Origin: Massospora cicadina
Lineage: Eukaryota > Entomophthoromycota > Entomophthoromycetes > Entomophthorales > Entomophthoraceae
Direction: 5' to 3'
Length of the DNA: 64,000 nt
Assembly: GCA_022478985.1 (NCBI GenBank)
Contig: JAKSZP010006614.1
Span: forward strand, 124,001 to 188,000
Position 1 is the first letter of the stretch. Each line of letters starts with the position of its first letter. The notes beneath the pieces were generated by a model. It had not been told where the DNA came from. It ran no database searches and saw only the letters and a program-made list of their open reading frames with translations. This document shows, piece after piece, positions 11,285 through 21,949 of the stretch. Position numbers and translations under genes: made by a program.

Positions 11285-11530
11285 TTAAGGGAAATCAGCG
11301 TGCCTCTTCCAATCCCCTGATGCTTTTTAACCACCATATCATTCTTAGTGAAACTACCTAGCTGAAGGTAGATGGGTCGTTAATAGGAAGTGTCTAAGAT
11401 ACCTGGCAAAACTTGGGGCTTCAAAGGACAAATTTCATCAACGCTAATTAGGTGCAGAAGGCAGTTGTGTGTAATTTGTAAGGTAATCTTCACGTTAATT
11501 ACCCTTTGTTCACAAGGATTGATAGCCACT
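11285..11530 (-). pseudogene. Element C dUTPase-like domain
   Basis: Between PR and RT the minus strand reads INPCEQRVINVKITLQI, then LKPQVLPGILDTSY, one stop, RPIYLQLGSFTKNDMVVKK and HQGIGRGTLISL. The order and spacing fit trimeric dUTPase: an early beta segment, motif 3 (GVIDSDYRG, here GILDTSY) and motif 4 (GDRIAQLI, here HQGIGRGTLI). Motif 2 is not obvious. This is the best match to motif 3 among the four copies. The function is inferred from the pattern, not tested by search. Confidence 0.55.
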
Positions 11531-11735
11531 TCTCAGAAGCATAGAAAGGGATACTTTATAGGGCGTCAATTGATTTAGATCACAGTATGTTATGTCGTCC
11601 TGCTGTGGTATAATGTAGGGATAAAGCGGAAGAAGGATACTCAACTGTGCAAACATAATACTTTTTATTAAGCTCCTCATTGGTCAAAATTGGGGGAACC
11701 CCATAGTAAGCAGAGAGAGATAACACTGTCTCAAG

Positions 11736-12080
11736 TTAATAACCTTCATACTCAAGCATGAACTGGGTACCAAAGAGTAGATCATCAGTATTGTTAGTTA
11801 GGCCCACCGCTGGAGCTGACAAGATGAGCTTCCCAAAAAGGATGGGCAGAGAAGAGTACGTCCCAATGGTGCAGGTGTTATTTGGGCCTGCAATCCCATT
11901 TTCTTGCTTATAGTTAAGGTCAGGGGCCAGATTAATTTTTTTCATAAGTTTGAATAACACAACGTTCACAGGGGACCCAGTGTCAAGGTTAGCCCTAACC
12001 CGCGCTCCATTAACAACAATCTCCACTTTAGTTAAAGTTCCACCCAAGCTGGGGGAGAGCGAGGACCTCCTTTAGACGGA
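11736..12080 (-). pseudogene. Element C aspartic protease
   Basis: The minus strand reads VEIVVNGARVRANLDTGSPV, with the active-site DTGS intact, then TYSSLPILFGKLILSAPAV and LLFGTQFMLEYEG. It matches the PR of A and B. Upstream, beyond the B insertion at 12219, it continues into the C gag. Confidence 0.85.
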
Positions 12081-12219
12081 GAGTATAGGCAAGTCTCTTA
12101 GCAGTTTCAGGCTATTTTTCTTGAATTGACTGCAGGGTATGAACACACTGGGTAGATCGGATAAATGAGGCAATGAGCTGTTCAGCGTCACTGGCAGTCT
12201 TAATAACCTCCAGACCCCT

Positions 12220-13319
12220 TGCTAAAATCTGAGGATCACTCACTTGATAAATTTGCTACGCACACTTAATCAGGTTGAAGTTTGGCTGAATGATCCTCAA
12301 AGTTGCCTTTGACTTAAGGTATTTTAACCGTTTGGAAGCTCACTAGGATTAATCAAATAGCCCCAGCTCTTCTGGTCAGATTTGGGCTCAATTTTCCCTT
12401 CATAAATGGGATCTTATACTGAGGAAGGCAAAGGTACAAGCTGTGGATTCTGAGATTCCAGCTTATCAACACTCTTCAAAAGAGACTCCAGATAAAAAAC
12501 AGAAAAGAGATTAAGTAAATAAATCTTTAAGACTAAATTATTCAATGATTATTCACTAGGCCAGGCACCGGTATCTATATCTCTAGGGCATATCCTGGCC
12601 ACATCTAAAGCACACAAATTCCACAGATTATTTTCAAACTCAGTTTGGCCCTGAATGATACAACTATGACCTATTGATGGGTTTATTGGTGGTAAAATAC
12701 TCTCATGTTTGGGAGGATTTCATGGAAAAAAATTGCAATATGAACGTGGAAAATTGTCCAAAGATTATTTTGATTTGAGTTTCATCATACTGCTGATATA
12801 ATACATCTGTGAAATTTTGGGCTTCAGTTAAAGTAAATGATGCACCCCTAATTGGGATGTCAGCAGGCCTCTCTCAATAGCACTAGGTACTCCCATTTGG
12901 GCGGTCCATGTGCATGTGATATTGTGCCGATTATGAGGATTGACATACAAATTTCACCCTACGGCAGTAAATTGATTACATTTTTTACATTTATTTGTCC
13001 GAGGGGATTTTTAGATGATATTTTTGTATTGATCCCCAAACGATTTCATATGGTGAATACTTGATTCTGTTTTTAATTTTTTGGGACCAATTGTTAAGTT
13101 TTTTTGCATGTATAATTGGCCTGAATGTGCAAGGATTTTCAGCCTTAGCTTTTGATAGAATAATTGAATTGGATTGACATTAAGGTAATTAACCAGAGCC
13201 ATTTAATTGCAATAGGCTTTAAGTTGATAATTAGAGTATTAGCTTGAGTTTCAGGAGGATAATTAGTCTGATATGTTGGTTGTTTAAGGGTAATTTTTGG
13301 GTCAAATTAGAATCTGGCA
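12220..13319 (-). repeat. Element B 3' LTR
   Basis: 1100 bp, plus-strand TGCTAAAATCT to AATCTGGCA, colinear with 34029-35133 (shared GTTTGGAAGCTCACTAGG, CTCTCTCAATAGCACTAGG, TGCAATAGGCTTTAAGTTGA). A TATA-like ATATAGATA lies near 12570 on the minus strand. Confidence 0.88.
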
Positions 13320-13327
13320 TTTCCCCC

Positions 13328-14078
13328 TGTCAGACAATTGCCATCTCAACTTTGGCAAAAAAATGTTTTGAGGAAGAATAATTCTAATTTAACAAATATG
13401 ATCAGGCAATTACATGTCTGATTGCATAATATTAGTAAATAAAGATAACGATAATATTAGCCAAAAGATGCTGGCCAATCCTTGGTGAAACCCCATGACT
13501 CAAGGCAACACTTTCCAACTACTAAATGGGCTATTAATTCAAAATCTATCAGTCAGATAATCTGACCAAGCGGCATATTCCAGGGCGCCCATAAAATGGT
13601 TCTCCCCCAGCCACGTCCAGTTCCACTTCAACAACTAAGTGGGGACCACCCCTTTTATAGGCTTGGTGGAGGTCCCCCAAGGTGCAATTATTTTAGCAAA
13701 TGGTGATTGATTGAAGTATATCAAATCAGTACCACATGGGTACGTTCTGCCTAAAAGTACCCTCACATCAGTCATTTCACCTAAGTGACCCAAATTTCCT
13801 GAGCATTGATTGGATAATTTATCGTATTACCTATTTTGGATGTTACCAAGCAATTCCACATAACTAACATTGTATTTCCATCGACCCTCAATAAGTTTTA
13901 AATATGGAATGGCCTGATATTGAAAGGGTTCATTTTTTCTCTTCCCACGCTTGCACTAATAAAATTTAAAACTCCACCTTTTTATTTTATTAGGTTTAAA
14001 CTTTTAATTAATAAAACTGTTGTGGAAATCAGCGGTGGTTTAGCACCAGAGAGCACACAACTAGCTGGTTTCTACACA
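13328..14078 (+). mobile_element. Solo LTR of the element C family, in the B polypurine tract
   Basis: It starts TGTCAGACAATTGCC, like the C LTR, and shares CCCCTTTTATAGG, GAAGTATATCAAA.C..TACCACATGG and TTTTGGATGTTA..AAGCAAT with C LTRs read on their own strand. Flanks are CCCCC (13323-13327) and CCCAC (14079-14083), an approximate 5-bp TSD. Joining the flanks on the minus strand restores AAGTGGGGAAA before the B LTR, a good PPT. The right border is less certain. Confidence 0.65.
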
Positions 14079-14083
14079 CCCAC

Positions 14084-14450
14084 TTGACTCAAACATAAGC
14101 GCTAAGTTTTATGATTAGCCTTCATTGATCTTTGTCATTTATTAATTTCGGCCCAAACTGCCAATAGAGTAGGCCAAGTGCATAGACTTAACTTCAGCCC
14201 TAATTGCTGATGAATCTGGAATTGGATCCTCACTCCATCCTCAAGTGTGAACTAAAGTATTAACTAGGTTAAAATTATTATTATTTATAGTTTTATATTT
14301 TTATTATTATGTTTTTATTATTATTTTTTTATTATTTTATTTTTTATTTTTCTTAATCAGTCAGCTTATTATTCTTTTTAGAATTTTGCATGGACTCTGT
14401 TGTATATATGACCAGTCTTAATATCCTTGATTATATATATGAACTGAGAT
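14084..14450 (-). other. Element B 3' untranslated region with AT-rich tract
   Basis: No coding motif was found. It contains a low-complexity ATT-rich run at about 14274-14355. It lies between the IN C-terminus and the PPT of B. Confidence 0.5.
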
Positions 14451-15420
14451 GTCTTCTCAATAATTTTGAATGGCCCTACCCAGATGCAATCTTACTTTTG
14501 CAAACAGCCCAATCCATGGGTGTTGCAAAATAGAACTTCATCATTAACTTTGAATTCAGTTAATTTGTAGCTATTTTACAAGTATTTTGATGTTGGGCCT
14601 TTTTCATGGCAAAACTGTTTTCAAAGGCTTAAACTTGTAGTTTAATTAGAGTATCTGCAAGCTTATTGATGTATTGAGGATAAGCGTTTTTACCAGGATC
14701 TTCTAGGACCAAATATAGTAGCGTTGGTAGGGCCAGATGTCTTACATATAATACTCTAAAGGAGGACAACCTGGTTGACAAATGTTAGGAGATATTGTAG
14801 GCAAATATTTCTGAACTTAATAAGTACTCAATTCAGTTTGTTTGTCCAAAGTTAATTTTTTAATAATGTTCACCAACGTCCCATTTGAGCGCTCTACTCT
14901 ACCATTGGTTTTGGGATAATATATAGCAGAGAGCACACCTCTCACTCCCATCAATTGGTTAAGCTTTGCGATAAGTTGGTGGTAAAATTCGTTCCATTAT
15001 TGGTAAGAATAACTTGGGGACATCCATGCTTGTGAAGGATGTCTTCAAGGACGAACTTGCTGTAGTTGCCACTCCAGATTCTCAGATAGCCTTGGCTTTG
15101 ACCCATTTGGTCAAGTGGTTAATGGCTACAATAATGTACTTAGCCTTCATATTTCTTGTTGGAAGTGGGACAATAATGTTGATAGATACAGTGTTCCAAG
15201 CAAACCTGATCCAAACAAGCTGGTAAGATGTTCTTTTTTGGAACAGTCTTTCACCTTGACACTCCAAATGTCATTCTACCATTTCTTGGATGTCAAAATT
15301 CATTGAATACCAATAGTAGAATTGCTTCAGATGATCTTTCATTTTTTAAATCCGCCATGCCCTATGGCCTTATGCGCCGCCATTATTAGGTCTGTTAAGG
15401 ATTAGGGTCTTGGGAAACTA
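14450..15420 (-). pseudogene. Element B integrase
   Basis: The minus-strand core fragment at 15082-15267 reads SINIIVPLPTRNMKAKYIIV and AINHLTKWVKAKAI, the first-Asp strand of the core with its D changed to N. Downstream (14880-15010) the frame decays but keeps the ERSNGTLVNI-like segment before the C-terminus near 14460-14600. Upstream near 15350 lies the zinc-domain region. Heavily decayed. Confidence 0.7.
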
Positions 15421-15429
15421 TACTTCTTG

Positions 15430-16110
15430 CCCTCAATGATCTTGTAAAGCATTTAATTTTCAACACCTGTATTTACTTTGTAATATGATAAAAGTTTTTG
15501 TATTGATTCAGGATCATCTTGGTACACTACACTGATCATTTTCTTAAACAACTCATTGGCAGCCCAACTAAGTGTTGCAATGGTGGGTAGTCAGAATAGG
15601 CAATTAGCATTTTGATGTTTTACCTAGCTTGATGCTCAATTGTGTAGTCATAAGCTTGAAGCTTTAATGCTAGTTGAATAATTGGTCTTCATGCTCTCTT
15701 AAGTTGTTCAGCCATCTTAGGGAAACATGAACAGTAACAACAAAAAATGAGTGCCATGCAGGTAGACCTGAAATTGCTTGCAAGCTTATATGACAGCTAA
15801 GCATTCTTGTTCCATCATCATGTAATTTCTCTCATGAACATTTAAGGTCTGACTAGAAGACAACTAAATCTTCTTCACCATCTTCCCCAGCTTGAGATAA
15901 TATAGCTCCACTGCTGTTAGGATGCGCCTTTTCGGACAATAAATTCATGATCAAAGTCTGGGCGTTGAAGAACAGGCGCGTCATTAGTGCTGATCAGAGT
16001 TGGTTAAATGCATTTTGACAGGCTGGAGTCCAGTCTAATGGGACCTTATCCTTAAGTAGATAGAAAGGTGGCTCTTAAGTCGTGCAAGGTCAGCGATAAA
16101 TTGGTGATAG
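15430..16110 (-). pseudogene. Element B RNase H
   Basis: This lies between RT and IN on the minus strand, with remnants of the alternating tether segment (the AYDYTIEHQA-like stretch near 15640) and of the first catalytic segment near 15930. Multiple stops and frameshifts are present. The assignment rests on position and colinearity with A and C. Confidence 0.55.
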
Positions 16111-16900
16111 TACCTAATCATGCCTAGAAATACTTGGATATTGCGCTTGGATTCAGGACATTTCATTTTGGAGATGGCATCCAACTTATAGGGTTGGGGC
16201 TGAAGACCTACTTTGTCAATTACAAATTTAAGATATTCCAGCTGGTCTTTAAAGAGCTGGCATATTCTGGGCTAGATTTTTAAGTTTGCAGCTGTAAACC
16301 TTCTGAAAACCTCCTCTAAGTGTTCCAGGTGGTCGTCAAAGGTGCGGCTGAAAACGTTGATATCTTCAAGGTACACTAGTACACATGAAACTTCAAATCT
16401 CCCATAATTGTGTCCATAACCCTTTGGAATTGTAGCCGGGGCATTGCAGAGCCCTTAAGGTTTCTTGGCGGCTGGAATAGGCCCTCTTAGATTATAATTT
16501 CATATTTCTTGCGCTCCTCTTTGGAGAATCTATTTTCCAATACCCTCTAATAAGGTACATTGATGAGAACTTTGCGCCCCCTAGTCTATCCAAGGCATCA
16601 TAGATTTGTGGAAGAGGGTATGAGTCCTTCTTTGTGATGTTGTTTAACTTCCAATAATCAATGACTACTTGGTTGCTTCCATACTTTTTCTCCACTATTA
16701 AAGTTTGGTGCCGCCCATGAACTTTTGAAGGCATTAACATTCCACGATTGAAGAGTTCCTTAATCTCCTTGGATACAGCTTCATCTGATGATTTTGAGCG
16801 TCTAATCAGGCGTAATTGAATTGTTTTATGATCTTTGGTTCTAATATTGTGGAAGACACCCTTAGTACATCCCAAGTTGAAATCATCTTATGCAAATTTT
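16110..16900 (-). pseudogene. Element B reverse transcriptase
   Basis: The minus-strand frame 16875-16492 reads VSKEIKELFNRGMLMPSKVH, QTLIVEKKYGSNQVVIDYWK, YPLPQIYDALDRLGGAKFSS and MYLIRGYWKID. The expected MDL of motif A is MYL, so the catalytic Asp is lost. The YxDD box near 16360 is YLED. The connection (IFLGMIRYYHQFI-like) lies near 16100-16140. Confidence 0.87.
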
Positions 16901-17029
16901 TCCCATTTTTTAAAGGATAGTTCTTAAGCTTGGCTTTTCTCAGAGTTGGTCAGGTTGCTTAGATTGGCCATAGGGACAAAAATTATTGATGCTGAGTAAG
17001 TCCATATTGGGAAGCTCTGATTTGAAAAA

Positions 17030-17310
17030 ATTTCCAAACTCATGGAATGAGTGAATTTCTGAGATATGGAACAAATGCAGAAATGCAATTCTTTGATGTT
17101 GCTTGATGAAGTTGGGCCGATTTTTCAGGTTGGAACACAATATGTGTATTTCTCCATGGCCAGGAATGATAATATGAGGGGCAATGTTTGGCTTGAATCG
17201 AGATTTAGACCATGGTAGATATACATCACCATAAAGTCCTTCCAGTATATTAAATGTTAGTCCTGTTGGGACGATTACTTGATCTCCAGAAGGTATAGTA
17301 ATTTTCTGAT
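17030..17310 (-). pseudogene. Element B dUTPase-like domain
   Basis: The best-preserved copy: an open minus-strand frame reads ITIPSGDQVIVPTGLTFNIL, EGLYGDVYLPWSKSRFKPNI, APHIIIPGHGEIHILCSNLK, FIKQHQRIAFLHLFHISEI. This follows trimeric dUTPase from the PTGL.F.IP.G.YG segment through motif 2 (PRSGLA, here PWSKSR), motif 3 (PG..D..YRGEI.V, here PGHGEIHIL) and motif 4 (G.RIAQL, here HQRIAFL). The catalytic Asp of motif 3 and the PRSG arginine are lost, so activity is unlikely. It lies directly upstream of RT; element D separates it from PR. Confidence 0.68.
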
Positions 17311-17357
17311 TTGACTGAAGTGGGATGCCCTTTGACTCATTGATCTGGGTGGGTAGT

Positions 17358-18503
17358 TTTTGGGATTTTTGCTCATATTCCCAGCTGGCTAGATTACCAG
17401 GGATCGATAGGTGATAATTCTATAATGTGAGATGAATTGGAAATTGGTAACCCTGATAATGGGGTAACTATGTTTGGGGGGCTTTAGGTTATCCGCCTGG
17501 TCAGATATGTCATGGACAAATCTGGATGAATTCTTAAGATCTTGTCAGGCAGAGTTGCCAACGAAATAGGGGCATCTGATAGTTGATTAACTATCAGCTA
17601 TACTAATTGGGAACAGTTGGGTTTCATCACCGCTGATTGGGAATTTAAGGAGTAAAATGTGAGGCTAGTGATGTCTGTAACTAGCGAATTAATCAGTTGG
17701 TTCATGACCTGCCTTAATGGTTAACAAGTCCCATTACCTAAGCAGGTCGCTTGCCAAATATCGTTGGTTTGCTTAGATCGAGAGGAAACCATTAGGAACA
17801 TGTTTTCCTATTCTTTCCATTTTAAGTCTCATGGAATGTCCAATGAAAGAATCCTAGCCAGGATGGGGAAGACCATCGCTGCTGAGACAAGGATGGGTGT
17901 TTCAATGGCAACAGCTGCCATTTCATCAAGGAGGTGTCAACAGAGGGTTGGGCGCCAAATACCCCACTATAAACTCCCTATAATTCACTAATAAAGAATA
18001 TAGTAATTACTAGAACACTAAATACCAGATAACTTTTACTAGAGTATTAGCTTAGTAAACTTTATTGGCATCCATTTTATCTATTAATTCTCAGGGATAT
18101 TATTGCTGTGTGCAATAATTGGGAGACTCTTTAAGATAAAGAGTAAAGATCTGAACAGGGATCCAGAGAAGAAGCGGAATCAAATTGGGGATTGCTGCCA
18201 ATTGTGTGTCAAACCAGAGAAAATTGTAAAAAGAGTTCTAAGAGTAGATTGAGTTAGGCGTTACAAAGGAGCTAATCCCTATTCAAGACATCTAATGTAT
18301 TTCAAGAGGAAATACTATCCAAGCGTTGGACTGAAATCTAGTACTTCCATTCAACTATGGATAATAGTCGCTATACTATTATCAAACAATTATACCAACT
18401 ATTATACAACGTGGAGGAATTGCACAAAACATGAACCTGTAAAAGTAATAAGTTTATAGGTGTTATTGGTTGAAAATAATCAGATAACCTATAAATTTTT
18501 ACA
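17358..18503 (+). repeat. Element D 5' LTR
   Basis: It starts TTTTTGGGATTTTTGCTC (the sister starts TGTTGTGATTTTTGCCC) and ends ATTTTTACA. It shares long blocks with the 3' LTR, such as GGTGTCAACAGAGGGTTGGG and CGCCAAATACCCCACTATAA. Near 17460-17520 it shows the empty site for solo LTR E. Confidence 0.9.
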
Positions 18504-19490
18504 AAGTGGTGCTCACTACAGGGGTGTAGTTGAGTATGAATATATTGAGACATGATGCCATATGAAGATGTTTCCAATTCAGAAAATAGATTAATGAGGA
18601 AAGTAACGTTAATAAAGACAGAAAATGAAGTGTATCACGTTCAATTGCGTTCACCTAGCTCAGAAGTGGAGCTTCAAGTGAAGCTAATTGAAAATACCTA
18701 ATATTTGGGAAAAGGACTTGCAGCCTAGATATGGAACTATCTAGTGCTGCAAGAAAACCTGTTCCACATCTATCTGAGATGAAGAGGATCAGCAGGGCCA
18801 ACTCAGGTTGAAATTGGGTCCACTTGAAATAGTCCCAAGAAACAGCAGGATCAACTCAGGTTGAAATTGGGTCCGCTTTAAATAGACCTGAGGATTGAGT
18901 GTTTAGATGAGACACTAGATGAGGCATTGGTTGAGATGAAAAGCAATCAATTAAGAGTATTGTATTGCCATATAAATGTAGAGTATGAGGTTAAAACAGG
19001 AAACAATCAAACCAAGATAGTAAAGAATTATTTGGCTCAATAACATTCAATAAATGATCTGAAATTGTTAGTAACGAGTCCATTAATTCAAGACGAAATT
19101 GGATGAAGCTAACGATCCCAGATCAATCTGTGTGATAAATGGATTGTTTAAAGATCCACCAGTAGAATAACTTTCAATATTTTGGCTGGCAATGAATGCC
19201 AAAATCCTTTATAGGAGAAAAACGTTCTATACAATCAAATGGAACTGTTGACTAATGAGATACAAAGATTCAAGCATCAATTGCAAAATATGAGATGAAA
19301 TTAGGACTTGTTGGACGAATAAGCAGTTAGAATTGAAGGCCTAATGAATGAAAATATTAAAGAGTAAAGCCAAAGTTGGCAAGTGTAGCTTATCCGTGAA
19401 GAAACAGTACTGCTGGTCATATAGTGAAGAAGGTCAATACTAAAAAAATGGAAGTATTGGGCCTAAGAGAAAATAAGTGCAATGTTCCCA
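18504..19490 (+). pseudogene. Element D PBS and decayed leader/gag region
   Basis: The PBS TGGTGCTCACTACAGGG lies at 18507-18523. The rest has no recognisable capsid or zinc knuckle. It contains two copies, about 54 bp apart (near 18792 and 18846), of a unit with CAACTCAGGTTGAAATTGGG. By position this should be gag. Confidence 0.5.
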
Positions 19491-19720
19491 GAGGACCTTT
19501 GAACCATTAAATGGTTATGCCCTGAGATTTTGGTCAAGTCCTAAAAGAGGACCACTTAACCAAATAGAAAGGTTAAATCTTAAGAGGATAAGATTTTGAA
19601 CCATGATAACTGGTAGGTTAAAGTATACCTAGGAACCAGTTTGGATGAAGGGGAAAAGAAGGACCTCTGAACCTTTTTGTAGGTTAAAAGTCCCATTGCA
19701 AAAGAAAAATACAAAAAAGA
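19490..19720 (+). repeat. Hairpin-repeat module, copy 1
   Basis: About five degenerate units of the form GGACCTCTGAACC, short spacer, GGTTAAGTC; each can fold back (GAC..GAACC with GGTTAAGTC). The block is colinear with 21670-21900, including the shared AAGTATACCT segment. It stands where the PR and RT N-terminal sequence is expected. Confidence 0.65.
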
Positions 19721-19789
19721 TATAAAAGATTTAAAAATTAAGTATAAATTTTTACGATCCATGATTTTCAGACCCTATGATGAAATGTG

Positions 19790-20640
19790 ATTGCAGCATG
19801 GGTTGCCGAGAAAACTAGAAGATCAAAGCCATAGAACAAATGGCTGTGCTGAAGAGTGTCTGAGATATCCAAGTGTTCCTTGGTATGGTCAGATACTATA
19901 GAAGAATTATTCTGGATTTTGCCAGAATTGCTGAGCCAATATTCCATCTGTTTAGAGTTAAAGAAAGGATTCATATGGAATGAAGAAGTGCAGGAATCCT
20001 TCGATGAGTTACACCAATAATAATAGATTCTCTGATTTTGAAATATCCAAATTTCGATCAAGAATTTATTATATAAACCAATGCTTCGTTGATGGCGATT
20101 GGCGCCATATTAAGCCAAGTAGATGAACTTGGGGATGAACATCCGGTCATGTATGTGAGCTGGACACTCTCAGCTGCTGAGATGAACTAACCATAACTGA
20201 GCATGAATTCCTTGCAGTCATTTACGCCTGTAAACAGATTTGGGTGTACATCCACGAAATGCACTTCCTATTAGTTACAGACCACTCCTCATTGCGTTGG
20301 ATTCACAATTTGTGAGAACCAGAAGGATGACTGGCCCGATGGGCATTAAAGTTACAGGCTCATGATTATAAGATTGTACACTGAGAGGGGGCTTTCAGCA
20401 GAATGAAGATGGCTTATTGCGGTTACCAATGGTCCAGATGGTATACCAGCAGGCGGATGAGTTATTCCAGAGAATGGTTGATGGAGAAATTGGGAACAAG
20501 CCCACAAAACCTAGGTGTGCTTTTAAAAGTGATGGAAAACACTGAGATCATGGATGAACAGGTTTTTAAGACGATTAATGGGAAGTGGTTACTATTCCCT
20601 AAGCCGTTGAAAAGAGCAGCTTTCATTTAAACTGCTCATA
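19790..20640 (+). pseudogene. Element D RT connection and RNase H
   Basis: It begins only at the RT C-terminus: DIQVFLGMVRYYRRIILDFA, then AEPIFHLF. RNase H motifs are TNASLMAIGAILSQVDEL, ITEHEFLAVIYACKQIWVYI and TDHSSLRWIHNL; the catalytic D of TDAS is N. TGA codons at 20313-20315 (W position) and 20328-20330 (R position of EGRLARW) break it. The fingers and palm of RT, including YxDD, are absent. Confidence 0.85.
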
Positions 20641-21640
20641 AGGTCGTTGGGCATGGAGGCCTGAGAAAAATGACCAACCATATTTTCCAGTACTATTACT
20701 GGGAGTCAATCAACTATGATGTCACCAACTATCTAGCTTGTTGTGTAGAGTGCCAGCTGCACAAGCCACATAAGAATATGACTGGATAACGACTGGTCCA
20801 CCTTGGATTTGCTTGGCATATGGTGTGCATTGACATTATGGGACCGCTAATAATGAGCACAGGGGGAGTCAAGTACATAATAGTTGCAACCAATCATCTG
20901 ATGAGATGGGTTGAGACAAAGGCCCTAGAGAAAGTAGACACTACCAGTACCGCAAAGTTCATCCTGGATCAAGTAGTATACTAACATAGATGCCTGCAGG
21001 TCCTGCTGAGCGACAATGGGACAAACTTCACAGCTCATGTGATCCCGCAATTAAATGAGATAATGACGATCTGAGGAGTTGTGTCTGTACCCTACCAGCC
21101 AGAGATGAACGGAATGGTGGAACGAGTTAATGGAACTCTGAACATGACGCTGAGAAAGCTGGTCACAGGAAGAACTACTGCTTGGGGAATGTACCTGAGT
21201 TTGGTGACGTTTGCCTACAATATCAGTCATCATACAGCAATGGGAAAAATGCTTTTTGAATAGCTATATGGGAGGAAGGCCGTGTTGCCACAGATTTTTA
21301 TTTGGTGGTGGAATCAACATCAAGGATGAGGCCAAGCAGTACCTGAATCAATTGATGAATATCCTGATCAAAATGCAATTGCAAGCATTCAATATGACTT
21401 TGAAGAAAAGGATATGAGCGAAAATGACAGATGATAAGAGCTGACTGGCCTTATCAGAATACCAAAATAGGTGAAAGAGTTGCCTATTGCAATAAGCACG
21501 GTTTTGGGAGAAGAAACAAAATGGATGCATTATTGTTGGTTCAGTTTGAGATTATTGCCAAGATGGCAACGGAAGCCTACTCCATCATGAACCTCTTTAA
21601 TGGAAGGGTAGTAAATTGAGTCCATGCTAAGTATTTAAAG
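20600..21640 (+). pseudogene. Element D integrase
   Basis: The zinc domain has AHKVVGHGGLRKM and CCVECQLHKPH (both HH and CC present). The core shows DIMGPL (first D), LSDNGTNFTAH (second D) and MNGMVERVNGTLN (E), so the DDE triad is present although the frame is broken. The C-terminus keeps KIGERVAYCNKHGFG and FEIIAKMATEAYSI. It aligns with IN of A. Confidence 0.88.
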
Positions 21641-21669
21641 TGATGGATTGAGGGAAAAAATGATAATAA

Positions 21670-21900
21670 AAAAAGTTACCAAAGGACCACTAAACCATTA
21701 AGTTGGTTATGTCCTAATGATTTGGTTAAGTCTAAAAAAAGGACCTCTGAACCAATCTAGATGGTTAAGTCTTGAAAAGTGTTAAGACCTCTGAACCATA
21801 AAAAACTGGTAAGTCTAAGTATACCTGGGATCCACTTTGGGAAAAAAATAAAAGATGGACCACTGAACTTAAACAAGGTCAAGTCTTATGGAAAAAAAGA
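21670..21900 (+). repeat. Hairpin-repeat module, copy 2
   Basis: The same array type as 19490-19720: repeated GGACC.CTGAACC with following GGTTAAGTC. It lies right after the IN stop region, probably its native place in the 3' untranslated part, suggesting that copy 1 arose by internal rearrangement. Confidence 0.65.
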
Positions 21901-21949
21901 AGAAGAAAAGTAAAAAAATAATAAAAAAATTTGGAAAAAAAGATTCTTA

